NCBI RefSeq assembly: GCF_019443445.1
Contig: NZ_CP080378.1
Coordinates: 4,836,001-4,900,000 of the forward strand
DNA length: 64,000 nt
Direction: 5' to 3'
Source: Massilia sp. PAMC28688
Lineage (GTDB): Bacteria; Pseudomonadota; Gammaproteobacteria; Burkholderiales; Burkholderiaceae_D
A program made the translations under genes and the position numbers. Under the pieces are notes generated by a model. It worked only from the letters and a program-made list of their open reading frames with translations, was not told where the DNA came from and made no database searches. This document shows positions 54,935 to 64,000 of this stretch, piece after piece; position 1 is the stretch's first letter; the number at the start of each line of letters is the position of its first letter.

Positions 54935-54991
54935 GGTAAAAAAACCTGAATTGAAGTGGCCAGAGTTTATACGAAAAGAGCGGCGCTGCGC

Positions 54992-55099
54992 TTACTTCGG
55001 CGCCCCCACGTTCACCATCCCCTTGAAGTCGTAGGGGATGACCACGGTGTGTACCTTGCCTTCCGCGATACCTTCTGCAATCTTCATTGCCGAGCGCAG
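54992..55099 (-). pseudogene. C-terminal remnant of a deleted gene
   Basis: Directly after the Sel1-gene stop, and in the same frame, 35 codons encode LRSAMKIAEGIAEGKVHTVV continuing to IPYDFKGMVNVGAPK and a proper stop at 54992. Codon use is that of a real gene and the sequence looks like the C-terminus of a larger protein, perhaps a membrane-associated SPFH-type protein, although that guess is weak. Nothing upstream continues it. The likely explanation is a deletion that joined the Sel1 gene to the tail of a former neighbour. Confidence 0.55.
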
Positions 55100-55492
55100 T
55101 TAATGGCCGTGAGCCCTGTGCCTGAGCGCGTGCGCCATCCTTCGCAACAGCTGCGCCGCGTGCTGTTCGTCGCGCGCGTAGCCACCCAGGCCATCTTGCA
55201 GGTAGTACGCGAGCTGCTGCATGGCCTCGGGATTGTCCTCATCCACGGCCCGTTCCAGCCACTGCCTGGCCCGGGCCTCGTCGCGCGCCGTGCCCTCGCC
55301 CGCCATGAGCATGGACGAGAGGATGAACATGGCAGGGGCATGTCCCGCCTTCGCTGCCGCTTCGATCAGCACCAGCGCGCGGGCGCTGTCACTCTTGCGC
55401 AGCTGGCGGCCCTGGTCGAACGACGGAGGCACCGCTGCCTGCGCCAGCGCTGCGGCCAGGGCCAGTGGCATTAGCAGCAGCCGCGCCATCAT
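55100..55492 (-). CDS. Sel1-repeat secreted protein
   Basis: This 130-residue protein has a signal peptide (residues 1-19) and two Sel1/TPR-like repeats (AGHAPAMFILSSMLMAGEGTARDEARARQWLERAVDEDN and PEAMQQLAYYLQDGLGGYARDEQHAAQLLRRMA). Such repeats mediate protein-protein contacts in the periplasm. The C-terminus (LRHRAHGH) is short and basic and may have been altered by the deletion that left the adjacent remnant. The start overlaps the phosphodiesterase stop by four bases. Confidence 0.78.
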   Translation of the reverse strand: MMARLLLMPLALAAALAQAAVPPSFDQGRQLRKSDSARALVLIEAAAKAGHAPAMFILSSMLMAGEGTARDEARARQWLERAVDEDNPEAMQQLAYYLQDGLGGYARDEQHAAQLLRRMAHALRHRAHGH

Positions 55493-57495
55493 TTGGACAG
55501 GTCGATCTGGTACAGCGAAAAGCCTTTGCCGCTGCCGTCATCTTCCTTCAGCACACTGACGCCATCGAGCCCCGCTTCGTGCGCCAGCGCGAGCTTGCCC
55601 TGGGCCGAACGGAATACCACCGGCCCTGCCGTTTTCAGTTTCGCAAAGCGCCAGCTGCGCTGCTGGCCATGGGCGGCGCGGGTGAGCGTGCGCGTCTTCT
55701 TGATGTGGGCAATGAGCACGTCGCGATTGGTGTCGGGAGAGGCGATCACCGTCTTGCTGCCGTCCAGGCCAGGAAAATTCCCGCCGCCGCTCGCGCGGTA
55801 GTTATTGGTCGCGACCAGGAACGACGCATCAGGGGGAACCGGCTTGCCGCGATAGTGCAGCTTGACGATCCGCTTGCCAGGTGGCTGGGTGAGGTCGATT
55901 TCGTAGCTGACCTCCTTGGACGACATGGCATCGAAGTTGTAGGTCGGGAAAGCGGGGTTGATCAGCTCCTGCGGCTCGGTCTTGGCCGGATCAATGGTAT
56001 TGAAGCGGGTTGCGGAGCGCTCCATCCAGGCCTTGAGCTCCGCGCCCGTGACTTTTACGGCGTACAGGGCGTTGGGATACAGGTAAAGATCGGCCGCATT
56101 GTTCAGCGCCAGGCTGCCGGCGGGAACGTCCGTGAAGTCCGCCGGCCCCGCATTGCCGCTCTTGAAAGGCGCGGCCATCGACAGCACCGGCAACTTTGCA
56201 TACTTTGGCAGCGACGCCTTGACGTAGGCGCGCACATAGTTCGCCTGCGCCTCGTTGACGATGGCAATGGCCGATACGTCGCCCACATCGGCAAAATACG
56301 ACGACATGCGAAAGCGCGTCTCGCCGACCGGCGTCTGCACGTACTTGATGGTTGCCTCATGCTCGGCTGCCACCAGCGCGGCAATGGTTGGATCGGCCGC
56401 CACATAGCTCTTGTCGGCCTGCTGGGCGGAGCGCGCCTCCACCACCGTGCGTGACTTGTCGATCACCCAGCGCTGGCCGTCGTGGGTCAGGTGCAGGCCA
56501 ATCACACCCAGATGCTTGCCCCACATATTGGCCATCACGGTCGGCACGCCGTTGACCAGCCCCTTCACCTTGTCCACCCCCGGCAGGTTGAACTGGGCGA
56601 CGGTACTGGCGGCATTGGGGAATATCTGGTGCGAATGGCCAATCAGCATGGCGTCGATCCCGGGTACCTTCGACAAGTGCCAGCTGCCGTTTTCCATCGT
56701 GGGCGAATACGGGCTGTCATCGAGCCCGCCGTGCGAAATGGCGATGACGAGATCCGCCCCTTGCGCGCGCATCTCGGGAATGAAGCGGCTGGCCGACTCG
56801 CGCAGCCCTTCGGTATAGACCTTCCCCTCCAGCCAGCGCTTGTCCCAAGCCATGATGGTGGGCGGCGTAAAGCCGATGATGCCCACCTTGAGCGTCGCAG
56901 TGACAGGCTTGCCGTCCGCGCCGGTTGCCGTGATCTGCTTGTCGATGATACGCCAGGGCGAAAACAGCGGCTTTTTCGATTTGACGCTGTAGACATTTGC
57001 CAGCACCTGCGGGAAAGCGGGACCCGCGCAGCGCGCACGGGAAGCGTCAACGCCCGCCACGTCAAAGCGGCTGCCCGTCACCTGGCTCAGGTACTTGAGG
57101 CCATAGTTAAATTCGTGGTTGCCAATGCCGCCTCCGTCGAACCCCAGCGCGTTCATCACCTTGTACACCGACAGCACCTTGTCGCACGCCAGTGGCTTGA
57201 CCAGGGCCTCGTAATCGGCCAGTGCCGACCCCTGGATGGTGTCGCCGTTGTCGATCAACAGATTGTTGGGATACTGCTCGCGGGCCGCCGCGATCAGGGA
57301 GGCAGTGCGGTCCAGTCCCAGGGAAGGCTCCGGCGCCAGGCGAAAGTAATCATAGCCGACCAGGTTGGAGTGCACGTCGGTGGTCTCGAGCACGCCCACC
57401 ACGGCAGTGGTGCCGGCGGCGATCTTGTCGGCTGCTGCTGCACTGGAGGCAGCCACCATCAGGCCAGCCAAGGAAATATAAAATTGATAACGCAT
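55489..57495 (-). CDS. 2',3'-cyclic-nucleotide phosphodiesterase/5'-nucleotidase (CpdB-like)
   Basis: This 668-residue periplasmic enzyme starts at the ATG 57495 (MRYQFYISLAGLMVAASSAAAA signal peptide). The metallophosphatase domain has LETTDVHSNLVGYDYF, IDNGDTIQGS, GIGNHEFNYGL, ISHGGLDD and GHSHQIF for the two-metal site. The C-terminal 5'-nucleotidase domain (about residues 380-600) includes NAADLYLYPNALYAVKVTGAELKAWMERSA. It dephosphorylates cyclic and 3'-nucleotides for phosphate and nucleoside salvage. The length and motifs match CpdB. It is cotranscribed with the Sel1 gene. Confidence 0.9.
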   Translation of the reverse strand: MRYQFYISLAGLMVAASSAAAADKIAAGTTAVVGVLETTDVHSNLVGYDYFRLAPEPSLGLDRTASLIAAAREQYPNNLLIDNGDTIQGSALADYEALVKPLACDKVLSVYKVMNALGFDGGGIGNHEFNYGLKYLSQVTGSRFDVAGVDASRARCAGPAFPQVLANVYSVKSKKPLFSPWRIIDKQITATGADGKPVTATLKVGIIGFTPPTIMAWDKRWLEGKVYTEGLRESASRFIPEMRAQGADLVIAISHGGLDDSPYSPTMENGSWHLSKVPGIDAMLIGHSHQIFPNAASTVAQFNLPGVDKVKGLVNGVPTVMANMWGKHLGVIGLHLTHDGQRWVIDKSRTVVEARSAQQADKSYVAADPTIAALVAAEHEATIKYVQTPVGETRFRMSSYFADVGDVSAIAIVNEAQANYVRAYVKASLPKYAKLPVLSMAAPFKSGNAGPADFTDVPAGSLALNNAADLYLYPNALYAVKVTGAELKAWMERSATRFNTIDPAKTEPQELINPAFPTYNFDAMSSKEVSYEIDLTQPPGKRIVKLHYRGKPVPPDASFLVATNNYRASGGGNFPGLDGSKTVIASPDTNRDVLIAHIKKTRTLTRAAHGQQRSWRFAKLKTAGPVVFRSAQGKLALAHEAGLDGVSVLKEDDGSGKGFSLYQIDLSK

Positions 57496-57639
57496 CAGGA
57501 GCTTTTCGCGGGTGGATATCCGTCGATCATACGCAGCGCCCACGTCCTGATCAAGTGAACCGCAAGCGCTGCCCGTGCCGGGACCGCGCTGGGGTATAAT
57601 CGAAGGTTCGATTTAACCAATTCAAGAACACGGAACGCC

Positions 57640-58744
57640 ATGGAAGCCGAACGCATAAACGCCCTCTCCGCCCTGCTTAACGACCTGACCGATCGTGAAG
57701 CCGAACTTCGGAGGTATCTTTGACTTCGATAAAAAGTCAGAGAAGCTAGAGCAGGTCAACGAAGAACTGGAAGACCCCACCGTCTGGAATGATCCCAAGC
57801 GCGCCCAGGACCTGGGCAAGGAGAAAAAAGCGCTGGAATCGATCGTCCACACGCTGATCAAGGCCGACAACGACCTCAAGGACGCAAACGACCTGTTTGC
57901 GATGGCGCGCGAAGAAAACGACGACGACACGCTCGAAGCGGTCGAAGGCGACGCCAATACCATCAGGGCCGTCATCGAGGGCATGGAGTTTCGCCGCATG
58001 TTCGCCAATCCGCTGGACGCGAACAACTGCTTCATCGACATCCAGGCCGGCGCCGGCGGCACCGAAGCCCAGGACTGGGCTTCCATGCTGCTGCGCCAGT
58101 ACCTGCGTTATTGCGAGCGCAAGGGCTTTAAGGTCGACATCCTCGAACAGTCCGACGGCGAAGTTGCGGGCATCAAGACCGCCACGCTTAAGGTCGAAGG
58201 CGAGTACGCCTATGGTCACCTGCGCACCGAAACGGGCGTGCACCGCCTGGTGCGCAAGTCTCCGTTCGACTCGGCCAACGGCCGCCACACGTCGTTCACC
58301 AGCCTGTTCGTGTACCCGGAGGTGGACGACTCGATCGAGATCGACGTCAACCCGGCCGACATCCGGGTCGACACGTACCGCGCGTCCGGTGCCGGTGGCC
58401 AGCACATTAACAAGACCGATTCCGCGGTCCGCATGACGCACGCGCCGACCGGCATCGTGGTGCAGTGCCAGAACGACCGTTCCCAGCACCGCAACCGCGC
58501 CGAGGCGATGGAAATGCTCAAGGCGAAACTGTACGAATTCGAACTGCGCAAGCGCATGAGCGAGCAGCAGAAACTGGAAGACTCCAAGACCGACGTGGGC
58601 TGGGGCCACCAGATCCGTTCGTACGTGCTGGACCAGTCCCGCATCAAGGACCTGCGCACCAATTTCGAGACCGGCAACACCAAGGGTGTGCTGGACGGCG
58701 ACCTGGATGACTTCATCTCGGCTTCCCTCAAGCAGGGCGTGTAA
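57640..58744 (+). CDS. prfB: Peptide chain release factor 2, with programmed +1 frameshift
   Basis: RF2 recognises UAA and UGA stops. The gene begins at the ATG 57640; the first frame ([20 protein letters not shown]) runs into an in-frame TGA at 57721. A +1 shift at CTT-T continues as [19 protein letters not shown] to give 367 residues. The peptide-release GGQ is in [21 protein letters not shown], and the stop-recognition tripeptide SPF in [14 protein letters not shown]. The shift makes synthesis depend on RF2 scarcity. It is followed by a one-base overlap with a HAD phosphatase gene. Confidence 0.96.
57709..57724 (+). promoter_or_regulatory. Programmed frameshift site of prfB
   Basis: CGGAGG-TAT-CTT-TGA-C: an internal Shine-Dalgarno-like GGAGG lies three bases before the slippery CTT codon, followed by the in-frame TGA and a C, which makes the stop weak. 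Spacing is the same as in the well-studied Escherichia coli site. Confidence 0.95.
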
Positions 58745-59403
58745 TGAGCAAGCGCGCATTTGTCTTTGACATGGACGGCACCATCGTCGACAACATGTCC
58801 TTCCACACGGCGTCCTGGGTCACGTTTTTCCAGCGCCGCGGCAAGGATATTGATGCCGACGAGTTCTTCCGGACCACCGCGGGCCGCCAGGGCAAGGAGA
58901 TCATCCGCTCGCACCTGGGCCAGGACCTGCTGGACGACGAAGTGGTGGCACTGAACCTGGAAAAGGAATCGGTGTACCGCGAGCTGTACGAGCCGCACCG
59001 CAAGACCGTCACCGGCTTCGACGACCTGATCGCCCAGGCCAAGCTGCGCGGGGTGGCGCTGGCCGTGGCAACTGCCGCCCCCAACGCCAACATCACCTTC
59101 ACGCTGGATGGCCTCGACCTGCGCCGTCACTTTGACACGGTGGTGGGCGCGGCCGATGTCCCGCGCGGCAAGCCGCATCCGGATGTATTCCTGCTGGCGG
59201 CCGAGCGCTGCGGCGTGGCGCCCGAGCACTGCATCGTGTTCGAGGACGCGCCCCTGGGCGTGGAGGCGGCCCGCCGCGCCGGCATGCGCTGCGTGGTCCT
59301 CACCACCACCCTGCCGGCCGAAGCCTTTGCCGAATTTGACAACGTCATTCATATCGCCAGCGATTTTTCTCAGCTGACGATCGACGAACTGTTTTCTGAA
59401 TAA
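58744..59403 (+). CDS. HAD-superfamily phosphatase/phosphomutase
   Basis: This 219-residue HAD hydrolase has motif [10 protein letters not shown] at residues 9-17, a helical cap (about 20-90), motif [12 protein letters not shown], motif [19 protein letters not shown] and motif [18 protein letters not shown]. The group includes beta-phosphoglucomutase-like and sugar-phosphate phosphatases. The substrate is not predictable. The ATG shares a base with the prfB stop, so the pair is coupled. It is 28 bases before lysS. Confidence 0.88.
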   Translation: MSKRAFVFDMDGTIVDNMSFHTASWVTFFQRRGKDIDADEFFRTTAGRQGKEIIRSHLGQDLLDDEVVALNLEKESVYRELYEPHRKTVTGFDDLIAQAKLRGVALAVATAAPNANITFTLDGLDLRRHFDTVVGAADVPRGKPHPDVFLLAAERCGVAPEHCIVFEDAPLGVEAARRAGMRCVVLTTTLPAEAFAEFDNVIHIASDFSQLTIDELFSE

Positions 59404-59431
59404 TCAACAAACCAAGCTAGCGATACCTATC

Positions 59432-60964
59432 ATGACAACGGACACCCAAGACCAAGCAGCCGCTCCGGCCGACGACAACAAGCTGATCGCCGAGCGCCGC
59501 GCCAAGCTGGCCGCCATTCGCGCCAGGGGCGTCGCCTTTCCGAACGACTTCCGCCCGCAGCACAAGGCGGCGGACCTGGTCGACCAGTTCGGCGGCAAGA
59601 CGCGCGAGGAACTGGAAGCGGCCGAAGTGGCAGTGGTCGTGGCCGGCCGCATGATGCTGCGCCGCGAAGCAGGCAAGAAGGCGGTCTTCGCCGAGCTGCA
59701 GGATTCGTCGGGCAAGTACGCCGACGGCCGCATCCAGATCTACGTCACGCTCGACAAGGTGGGCGAAGCGGCAATGGAAGAACTGCACCACTACGACCTG
59801 GGCGACATCCTGGGCGTGGAAGGCACGCTGTTCAAGACCAAGACCGACGAACTGACCGTCAAGGTGACGGCGCTGCGCCTGATTACCAAGTCGCTGCGCC
59901 CGCTGCCGGACAAGTTCCACGGCCTGGCCGACCAGGAGACCAAGTACCGCCAGCGCTATGCGGACCTGATCATGAGCGAAAAGACGCGCCGCACCTTCAA
60001 GGCGCGTACCGCCGCCATGTCCTCGATCCGCCGCTTCATGGAAGAGAATGAATTCATGGAAGTGGAAACGCCGATGCTGCACACCATTCCCGGTGGCGCC
60101 GCGGCCAAGCCCTTCATCACCCATCACAACGCGCTGGACATGGAAATGTTCCTGCGCATCGCGCCGGAGCTGTATCTCAAGCGCCTGGTGGTCGGCGGCT
60201 TTGACCGCGTGTTTGAAGTGAACCGCAACTTCCGCAATGAAGGCGTGTCGCCGCGCCACAATCCTGAATTTACGATGATGGAGTTCTACGCGGCCTACAC
60301 CGACTACCAGTGGATCATGAATTTCACCGAACAGGTGATCCGCCGCGCCGCGGAAGATGCGCACGGCACCGCGGTACTGACCTATGGCGGCCGTGAGCTG
60401 GACCTGTCCAAGCCGTTCCACCGCATGACCATCGTTGGCGCCATCAACAAGTACGCGCCGCACTATACCAACGAGCAGCTGCACGACGCCGAATTTCTCA
60501 AGACTGAACTGCTCAAGTTTGGCGTCAAGCCGTTTTCCACCTCCGGCCTTGGCTCACTGCAGCTGTCGCTGTTTGAGGAAACGGCCGAAGCGCAGCTGTG
60601 GGAGCCGACCTTCATCATCGACTATCCGGCTGAAGTCTCGCCGCTGGCGCGCGCCTCCGACACCCAGGCCGGCATCACCGAGCGTTTTGAATTGTTCATG
60701 GTGGGCCGCGAGATCGCCAACGGCTTCTCGGAGCTCAACGACGCAGAAGACCAGTCGGCGCGCTTCCTGGCGCAGGTGGCAGCCAAGGACGCGGGCGATG
60801 AAGAGGCGATGTTCTACGACGCCGACTACATCCGCGCACTCGAATACGGCATGCCCCCGGCCGGCGGCTGCGGTATCGGCATTGACCGGCTCATGATGCT
60901 CATTACCGACTCGCCCAACATCCGCGACGTCATCCTCTTCCCGCACCTGCGGCGCGAAGAGTAA
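59432..60964 (+). CDS. lysS: Lysyl-tRNA synthetase, class II
   Basis: This 510-residue class II synthetase has an N-terminal OB-fold anticodon-binding domain (about residues 60-175). The catalytic domain carries motif 1 ([29 protein letters not shown]), motif 2 ([26 protein letters not shown]) and motif 3 ([16 protein letters not shown]). It charges tRNA-Lys. The prfB-lysS order is widely conserved in proteobacteria. The gene is followed by an 11-bp perfect stem-loop. Confidence 0.96.
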   Translation: MTTDTQDQAAAPADDNKLIAERRAKLAAIRARGVAFPNDFRPQHKAADLVDQFGGKTREELEAAEVAVVVAGRMMLRREAGKKAVFAELQDSSGKYADGRIQIYVTLDKVGEAAMEELHHYDLGDILGVEGTLFKTKTDELTVKVTALRLITKSLRPLPDKFHGLADQETKYRQRYADLIMSEKTRRTFKARTAAMSSIRRFMEENEFMEVETPMLHTIPGGAAAKPFITHHNALDMEMFLRIAPELYLKRLVVGGFDRVFEVNRNFRNEGVSPRHNPEFTMMEFYAAYTDYQWIMNFTEQVIRRAAEDAHGTAVLTYGGRELDLSKPFHRMTIVGAINKYAPHYTNEQLHDAEFLKTELLKFGVKPFSTSGLGSLQLSLFEETAEAQLWEPTFIIDYPAEVSPLARASDTQAGITERFELFMVGREIANGFSELNDAEDQSARFLAQVAAKDAGDEEAMFYDADYIRALEYGMPPAGGCGIGIDRLMMLITDSPNIRDVILFPHLRREE

Positions 60965-60974
60965 ATCCACCTCC

Positions 60975-61001
60975 CACATCGCCCCGCACAGGGGCGATGT
61001 G
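60975..61001 (+). terminator. Stem-loop after lysS, probable terminator
   Basis: CACATCGCCCC (60975-60985) pairs perfectly with GGGGCGATGTG (60991-61001) around GCACA. There is no T-run after it, so it may stabilise the 3' end or terminate inefficiently. Confidence 0.6.
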
Positions 61002-61047
61002 CGTTAGAGCGCCCGTTCTAGCGAACCACCCTCGCACCCGCTATTAT

Positions 61048-61062
61048 TTGCATTCCATGCAA
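61048..61062. promoter_or_regulatory. Inverted repeat in the catalase-like gene promoter
   Basis: TTGCAT-TCC-ATGCAA is a perfect 6-bp inverted repeat 22 bp before the ATG of the catalase-family gene, with AATATTGCA next to it. Its position just upstream of the ribosome-binding site suggests a repressor site. No known regulator was matched. Confidence 0.4.
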
Positions 61063-61084
61063 TATTGCACGCACAGGAGGGAGC

Positions 61085-62176
61085 ATGACCGACTACATCC
61101 GCTATCACGATGGCCTGGAACAGAAGCAGAAGAACGAGGACGAGACGATCGATGCCGTCGTCGCTTCCATGATGCGCATGAACCAGCGCGTCTTCGACAA
61201 GCACCGCCACGCCACGCGCGACGCGCATGCCAAGAGCCATGGGGTGCTGACTGGCCAGATTACCGTGTACGGCGGCCTGCCCGACTACCTCGCGCAAGGC
61301 GTGTTCGCGCGTCCCGTCACCTATCCAGTGGTCATTCGCCTCTCTACCGCCCCGGGCGACATCCACAGCGACAAGGTACCGGCGCCGCGCGGCATGGCGA
61401 TCAAGATGCTTGGGGTGGAAGGTCACCAGTTCCTACCCAACCGGCAGGATGCAAGGACCCAGGACCTGCTGCTGGTGAACCACCCCGTGATCGCCTTCGG
61501 CCACGCGGCGGCCTACCTCAAGACGCAAAAGCTGCTGGAAAAGCACATGGACGATCCGGACATGACCAAGCGGATCGTCGCTGCCCTGGCGCGCGGCGGC
61601 AGCAAGGCTTTGCACGCGCTTGGCATAGAAAGCCCCACCATCGACACCCTGGGTGCGCCCAACAATCACATTCTGGGGGAGACCTTTTTCAGCATGGCCG
61701 CAATCCGCTATGGCGACTATGTGGCCAAGGTGTGCGCCGCGCCATTCTCGGAAAACGTGCGCGCACTGACCGGGCAGGCGGTGGAATCGGAACTGGGCGA
61801 CTCGGCCCTGCGCGACCTGGTGGTGGAGCATTTCAAGCGCGAAGGAGCGGAATACGAAATCCGCGTCCAGCTATGCACGGGCACCGCGGAGATGCCGATC
61901 GAGGACGCCTCCATCGACTGGCCGCAGGAAAAGTCGCCCTACCAGCCGGTGGCACGCCTGACCATTCCAGTGCAGGATGCCTACAGTCCGGCGCGGCGCG
62001 CATTTGCCGATGATGTCCTGGCCTTCAATCCCTGGCACTGCATTGACGAGCACCGCCCGCTCGGCTCAATCATGCGTGCGCGGATCAAGGCTTACGAAGC
62101 ATCGACGGCGTTTCGTCACACCATGAATGCCCAGCCCCGCATCGAGATCGACGATATTGCGCAAGTGCCTCTGTGA
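61085..62176 (+). CDS. Catalase-family heme protein, small form
   Basis: This 363-residue protein belongs to the catalase-related group without the long N-terminal arm and C-terminal flavodoxin-like domain of full catalases. KSHGVLTGQITV carries the distal His, and VVIRLSTAPGD the Ser/Arg region. The conserved C-terminal NPWHCIDEHRPLGSIMRARIKAYEASTAFRH is typical of the srpA/catalase-like subfamily. It may act as a peroxidase rather than a true catalase. AGGAGG directly precedes the ATG. No signal peptide is seen. Confidence 0.87.
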   Translation: MTDYIRYHDGLEQKQKNEDETIDAVVASMMRMNQRVFDKHRHATRDAHAKSHGVLTGQITVYGGLPDYLAQGVFARPVTYPVVIRLSTAPGDIHSDKVPAPRGMAIKMLGVEGHQFLPNRQDARTQDLLLVNHPVIAFGHAAAYLKTQKLLEKHMDDPDMTKRIVAALARGGSKALHALGIESPTIDTLGAPNNHILGETFFSMAAIRYGDYVAKVCAAPFSENVRALTGQAVESELGDSALRDLVVEHFKREGAEYEIRVQLCTGTAEMPIEDASIDWPQEKSPYQPVARLTIPVQDAYSPARRAFADDVLAFNPWHCIDEHRPLGSIMRARIKAYEASTAFRHTMNAQPRIEIDDIAQVPL

Positions 62177-62223
62177 GCACCTGGCGGGGAAAGCGGCTGC
62201 CCGGCCGCTTTCCCGCGACAGGC

Positions 62224-63594
62224 TTACTGAATCACTTTATAGCAAGGGATGTAGGTCTTGCCGGGCAGCTTCATGCGGCTTTGCGCGACGAACGATGACA
62301 GCAAGGCGTCCATCGGCCCCATGATCTCGGGATCGCCATTGATCTCGAAGTGGCCGAACTTTTCGATGGCCCGGATGCCTTCATCCTTGACGTTACCGGC
62401 CACCACACCGGAAAAGGCGCGCCGCAGGTTCGCTGCCAGCAGGTGCTTTTCCTGATTCTTGTGCAGCGACAGGTTGCGCATGTTTTCATGCGTTGGACGG
62501 AATGGACGCTGGAATTCCTCGTCGATCTTGAGCAGCCAGTTGAAGTAATAGGCATCGCTGCGCGACTTGCGGAATTCCCGCACCTGCTTGATCCCGAGCT
62601 GCATTTCCCTGGCCACCAGCGCCGGATCATCGACAATGATCTTGTAGCGCTTTTGCGCCTGCTCGCCAAGGGTCAGTCCGATGAATTCATTGATTTGGGC
62701 AAAATAGTCGCGTGACGATTCCGGACCCGTGAAAATCAGTGGATACGGCATGTCGGCATTGTCCGGGTGCAGCAGGATGCCCAGAATGTACAGGATCTCT
62801 TCGGCCGTCCCTGCGCCACCGGGGAATACGATGATGCCGTGGCCCGTGCGCACAAACGCTTCCAGGCGCTTTTCAATGTCCGGCATGATCACCAGGTCAT
62901 TGACGATGGGGTTGGGCGACTCTGCCGCAATAATGCCCGGCTCCGAAATGCCCAGATAGCGCCCGCCGGTCAGCCTTTGCTTGGCATGGCCGATGGTGGC
63001 GCCTTTCATGGGCCCTTTCATGGCGCCCGGACCGCAACCTGTGCAAATGTCCAGATCGCGCAGGCCCATCTGGTATCCCACTTCCTTGGAATAGTTGTAT
63101 TCGACCCGGTTGATGGAATGGCCGCCCCAGCACACAACCAGATTGGGATTGCGCTGCGGACGCAGGACATTGGCATTACGCAGAATGTGGAAAACCGAAT
63201 CGGTAATGCCTTCACTGCGTCCCATGTCGAATTTCGGGTTGTCGGTGACTTCATTACTGATAAAGACAATATCGCGCAGCACCGCAAACAGATGTTCGTG
63301 GATACCCTTGATCATTTTGCCATCAACAAATGCCATGGCAGGAGCCCCCTTGATCTCGAGCTTGATGCCGCGTTCGCGCTGCACAATGCTGATTTCAAAG
63401 GATTTATAGCGTTCCAGCAGTTCCTTGCCATCGTCGATGGAGCTGCCGCAATTGAGAACCGCAAGCGCGCAGTTCCGGAAGATTTGATACAGGCCGCCCT
63501 GGCTGGTGTCGAGAAGTTTGCAGACTTCCGCTTTCGAGAGCACTTCGAGCTGGCCTTCAGGCGAAATCAGGGTATCGACAACGTCGTGTTCCAT
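62224..63594 (-). CDS. ppnN: Nucleotide 5'-monophosphate nucleosidase PpnN (LOG family)
   Basis: This 456-residue protein equals the length of PpnN/YgdH. It splits purine and pyrimidine nucleoside monophosphates into base and ribose 5-phosphate and is activated by (p)ppGpp. The central LOG domain has DLDICTGCGPGAMKGPMKGA and the signature VFPGGAGTAEEILYILGILL. The flanking N- and C-terminal domains with the alarmone site are present. The start at the ATG 63594 (MEHDVVDTLISPEGQLEVLSK) with AAAGGA upstream is preferred to the longer frame. The 272-bp gap before the next gene is promoter DNA for both. Confidence 0.92.
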   Translation of the reverse strand: MEHDVVDTLISPEGQLEVLSKAEVCKLLDTSQGGLYQIFRNCALAVLNCGSSIDDGKELLERYKSFEISIVQRERGIKLEIKGAPAMAFVDGKMIKGIHEHLFAVLRDIVFISNEVTDNPKFDMGRSEGITDSVFHILRNANVLRPQRNPNLVVCWGGHSINRVEYNYSKEVGYQMGLRDLDICTGCGPGAMKGPMKGATIGHAKQRLTGGRYLGISEPGIIAAESPNPIVNDLVIMPDIEKRLEAFVRTGHGIIVFPGGAGTAEEILYILGILLHPDNADMPYPLIFTGPESSRDYFAQINEFIGLTLGEQAQKRYKIIVDDPALVAREMQLGIKQVREFRKSRSDAYYFNWLLKIDEEFQRPFRPTHENMRNLSLHKNQEKHLLAANLRRAFSGVVAGNVKDEGIRAIEKFGHFEINGDPEIMGPMDALLSSFVAQSRMKLPGKTYIPCYKVIQ

Positions 63595-63866
63595 AGTGCG
63601 CGTTCCTTTTATTATCTGATGGGGCATACAAGCAGGCCGCGCCGGCCCTGCATTGCCAATATACGACATCTCCTGCGACTTGGGGCCACACTTTATGTTG
63701 TGCTTGCGCGGCGTCGCCTGTTGCCTTATTTAGCACAGTTGTTGAAATTTCGCTTGTGCTGCCGCTTTTACATTAAAATGCAGCCACCCTGGAAAACCCC
63801 CGCCACAAGCGGAAGGTTGGCCGGGGTACTAATCCATCCATAAACACAATATTCAGGAGATACCGG

Positions 63867-64000
63867 ATGAGCGGTAGCACTAGCACAAGTAAGGAAGCAG
63901 TCATTCCCGAATTTAAGCAGCTCATGGGACATCCAAGTCCCCTCTGGATGCTTTTCATGACCGAATTCTGGGAGCGATTCGCTTTCTACGGTATTCGTTG
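63867..64000 (+). CDS. POT/PTR family peptide transporter, N-terminal fragment (cut by window end)
   Basis: Only the first 44 codons are inside the window. The opening MSGSTSTSKEAVIPEFKQLM is followed by GHPSPLWMLFMTEFWERFAF and YGIRW, the very typical first helix and ExxER region of proton-dependent oligopeptide transporters (motif EFWERF). In that family the two Glu and the Arg take part in proton coupling. AGGAG lies eight bases before the ATG. The rest of the gene is beyond the window. Confidence 0.85.
   Translation, partial: MSGSTSTSKEAVIPEFKQLMGHPSPLWMLFMTEFWERFAFYGIR

Overview
The window looks like a chromosomal segment of a high-GC betaproteobacterium of the order Burkholderiales, probably Oxalobacteraceae and close to Massilia or Janthinobacterium. 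This is inferred from composition, strong GC3 codon bias, the style of the proteins and familiar gene pairs (RpfE-type gene with recJ, prfB with lysS, leftward lolC/lolD/tatD, thyA with folA). No rRNA, tRNA, CRISPR array or recognisable transposase was seen. Most of the window is ordinary, tightly packed chromosome with many ATGA-type or 1-base gene overlaps.

Layout. 0-5.7 kb: the end of a membrane diguanylate cyclase, a membrane-tethered coiled-coil response regulator, then a leftward set (CBS protein, PhzF-like isomerase, membrane protein, small XRE regulator) with a striking double operator at 4269-4307. 5.9-13.7 kb: metY, a hydrolase, a histidine kinase, a BrkB/YihY protein, wrbA, DUF2069 and an FAD-linked 2-hydroxyacid dehydrogenase. 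13.2-21.6 kb: a rightward run with a DUF4124 protein, a MacB/FtsX-type permease that has no ATPase beside it, an AttH-like lipocalin protein, an MsbA-like exporter, a threonine aldolase, thyA and folA. 21.7-25.6 kb: an Arg/Lys/Orn decarboxylase with a leader hairpin and a strong terminator, dcd, and a hydrolase.

26.3-31.4 kb is the clear foreign island. It has low GC and carries a two-gene OLD-nuclease plus UvrD-helicase operon that matches the Gabija anti-phage system. It is bracketed by a 145-bp direct repeat of the 3' end of the neighbouring esterase gene. At its right edge lies a broken copy of the papain-like protease gene that stands intact 3 kb further on.

31.4-45.6 kb: comEC, the intact papain-like protease, a tandemly duplicated lolC/E-lolD module with tatD, two ferritin-like proteins, a persulfide-response locus (sulfur dioxygenase, BigR-like repressor, PmpAB-type transporter halves) around a perfect 9-bp inverted repeat, and a PerM/AI-2E family permease. 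45.7-55.5 kb: an RpfE-type gene, recJ, a Xre/RES toxin-antitoxin pair with a readable promoter, an AraC regulator, the PrfH-RtcB ribosome-repair pair with a structured leader, a HerA-like ATPase, and a C-terminal gene remnant. 55-64 kb: a Sel1 protein, a CpdB-type phosphodiesterase, prfB with its programmed frameshift, a HAD phosphatase, lysS, a catalase-family protein, ppnN, and the start of a POT transporter.

Stress and defence functions are scattered through the window: the Gabija-like pair, RES/Xre, RtcB/PrfH, persulfide detoxification and the ferritin-like pair. Only the Gabija-like island shows clear signs of recent acquisition.
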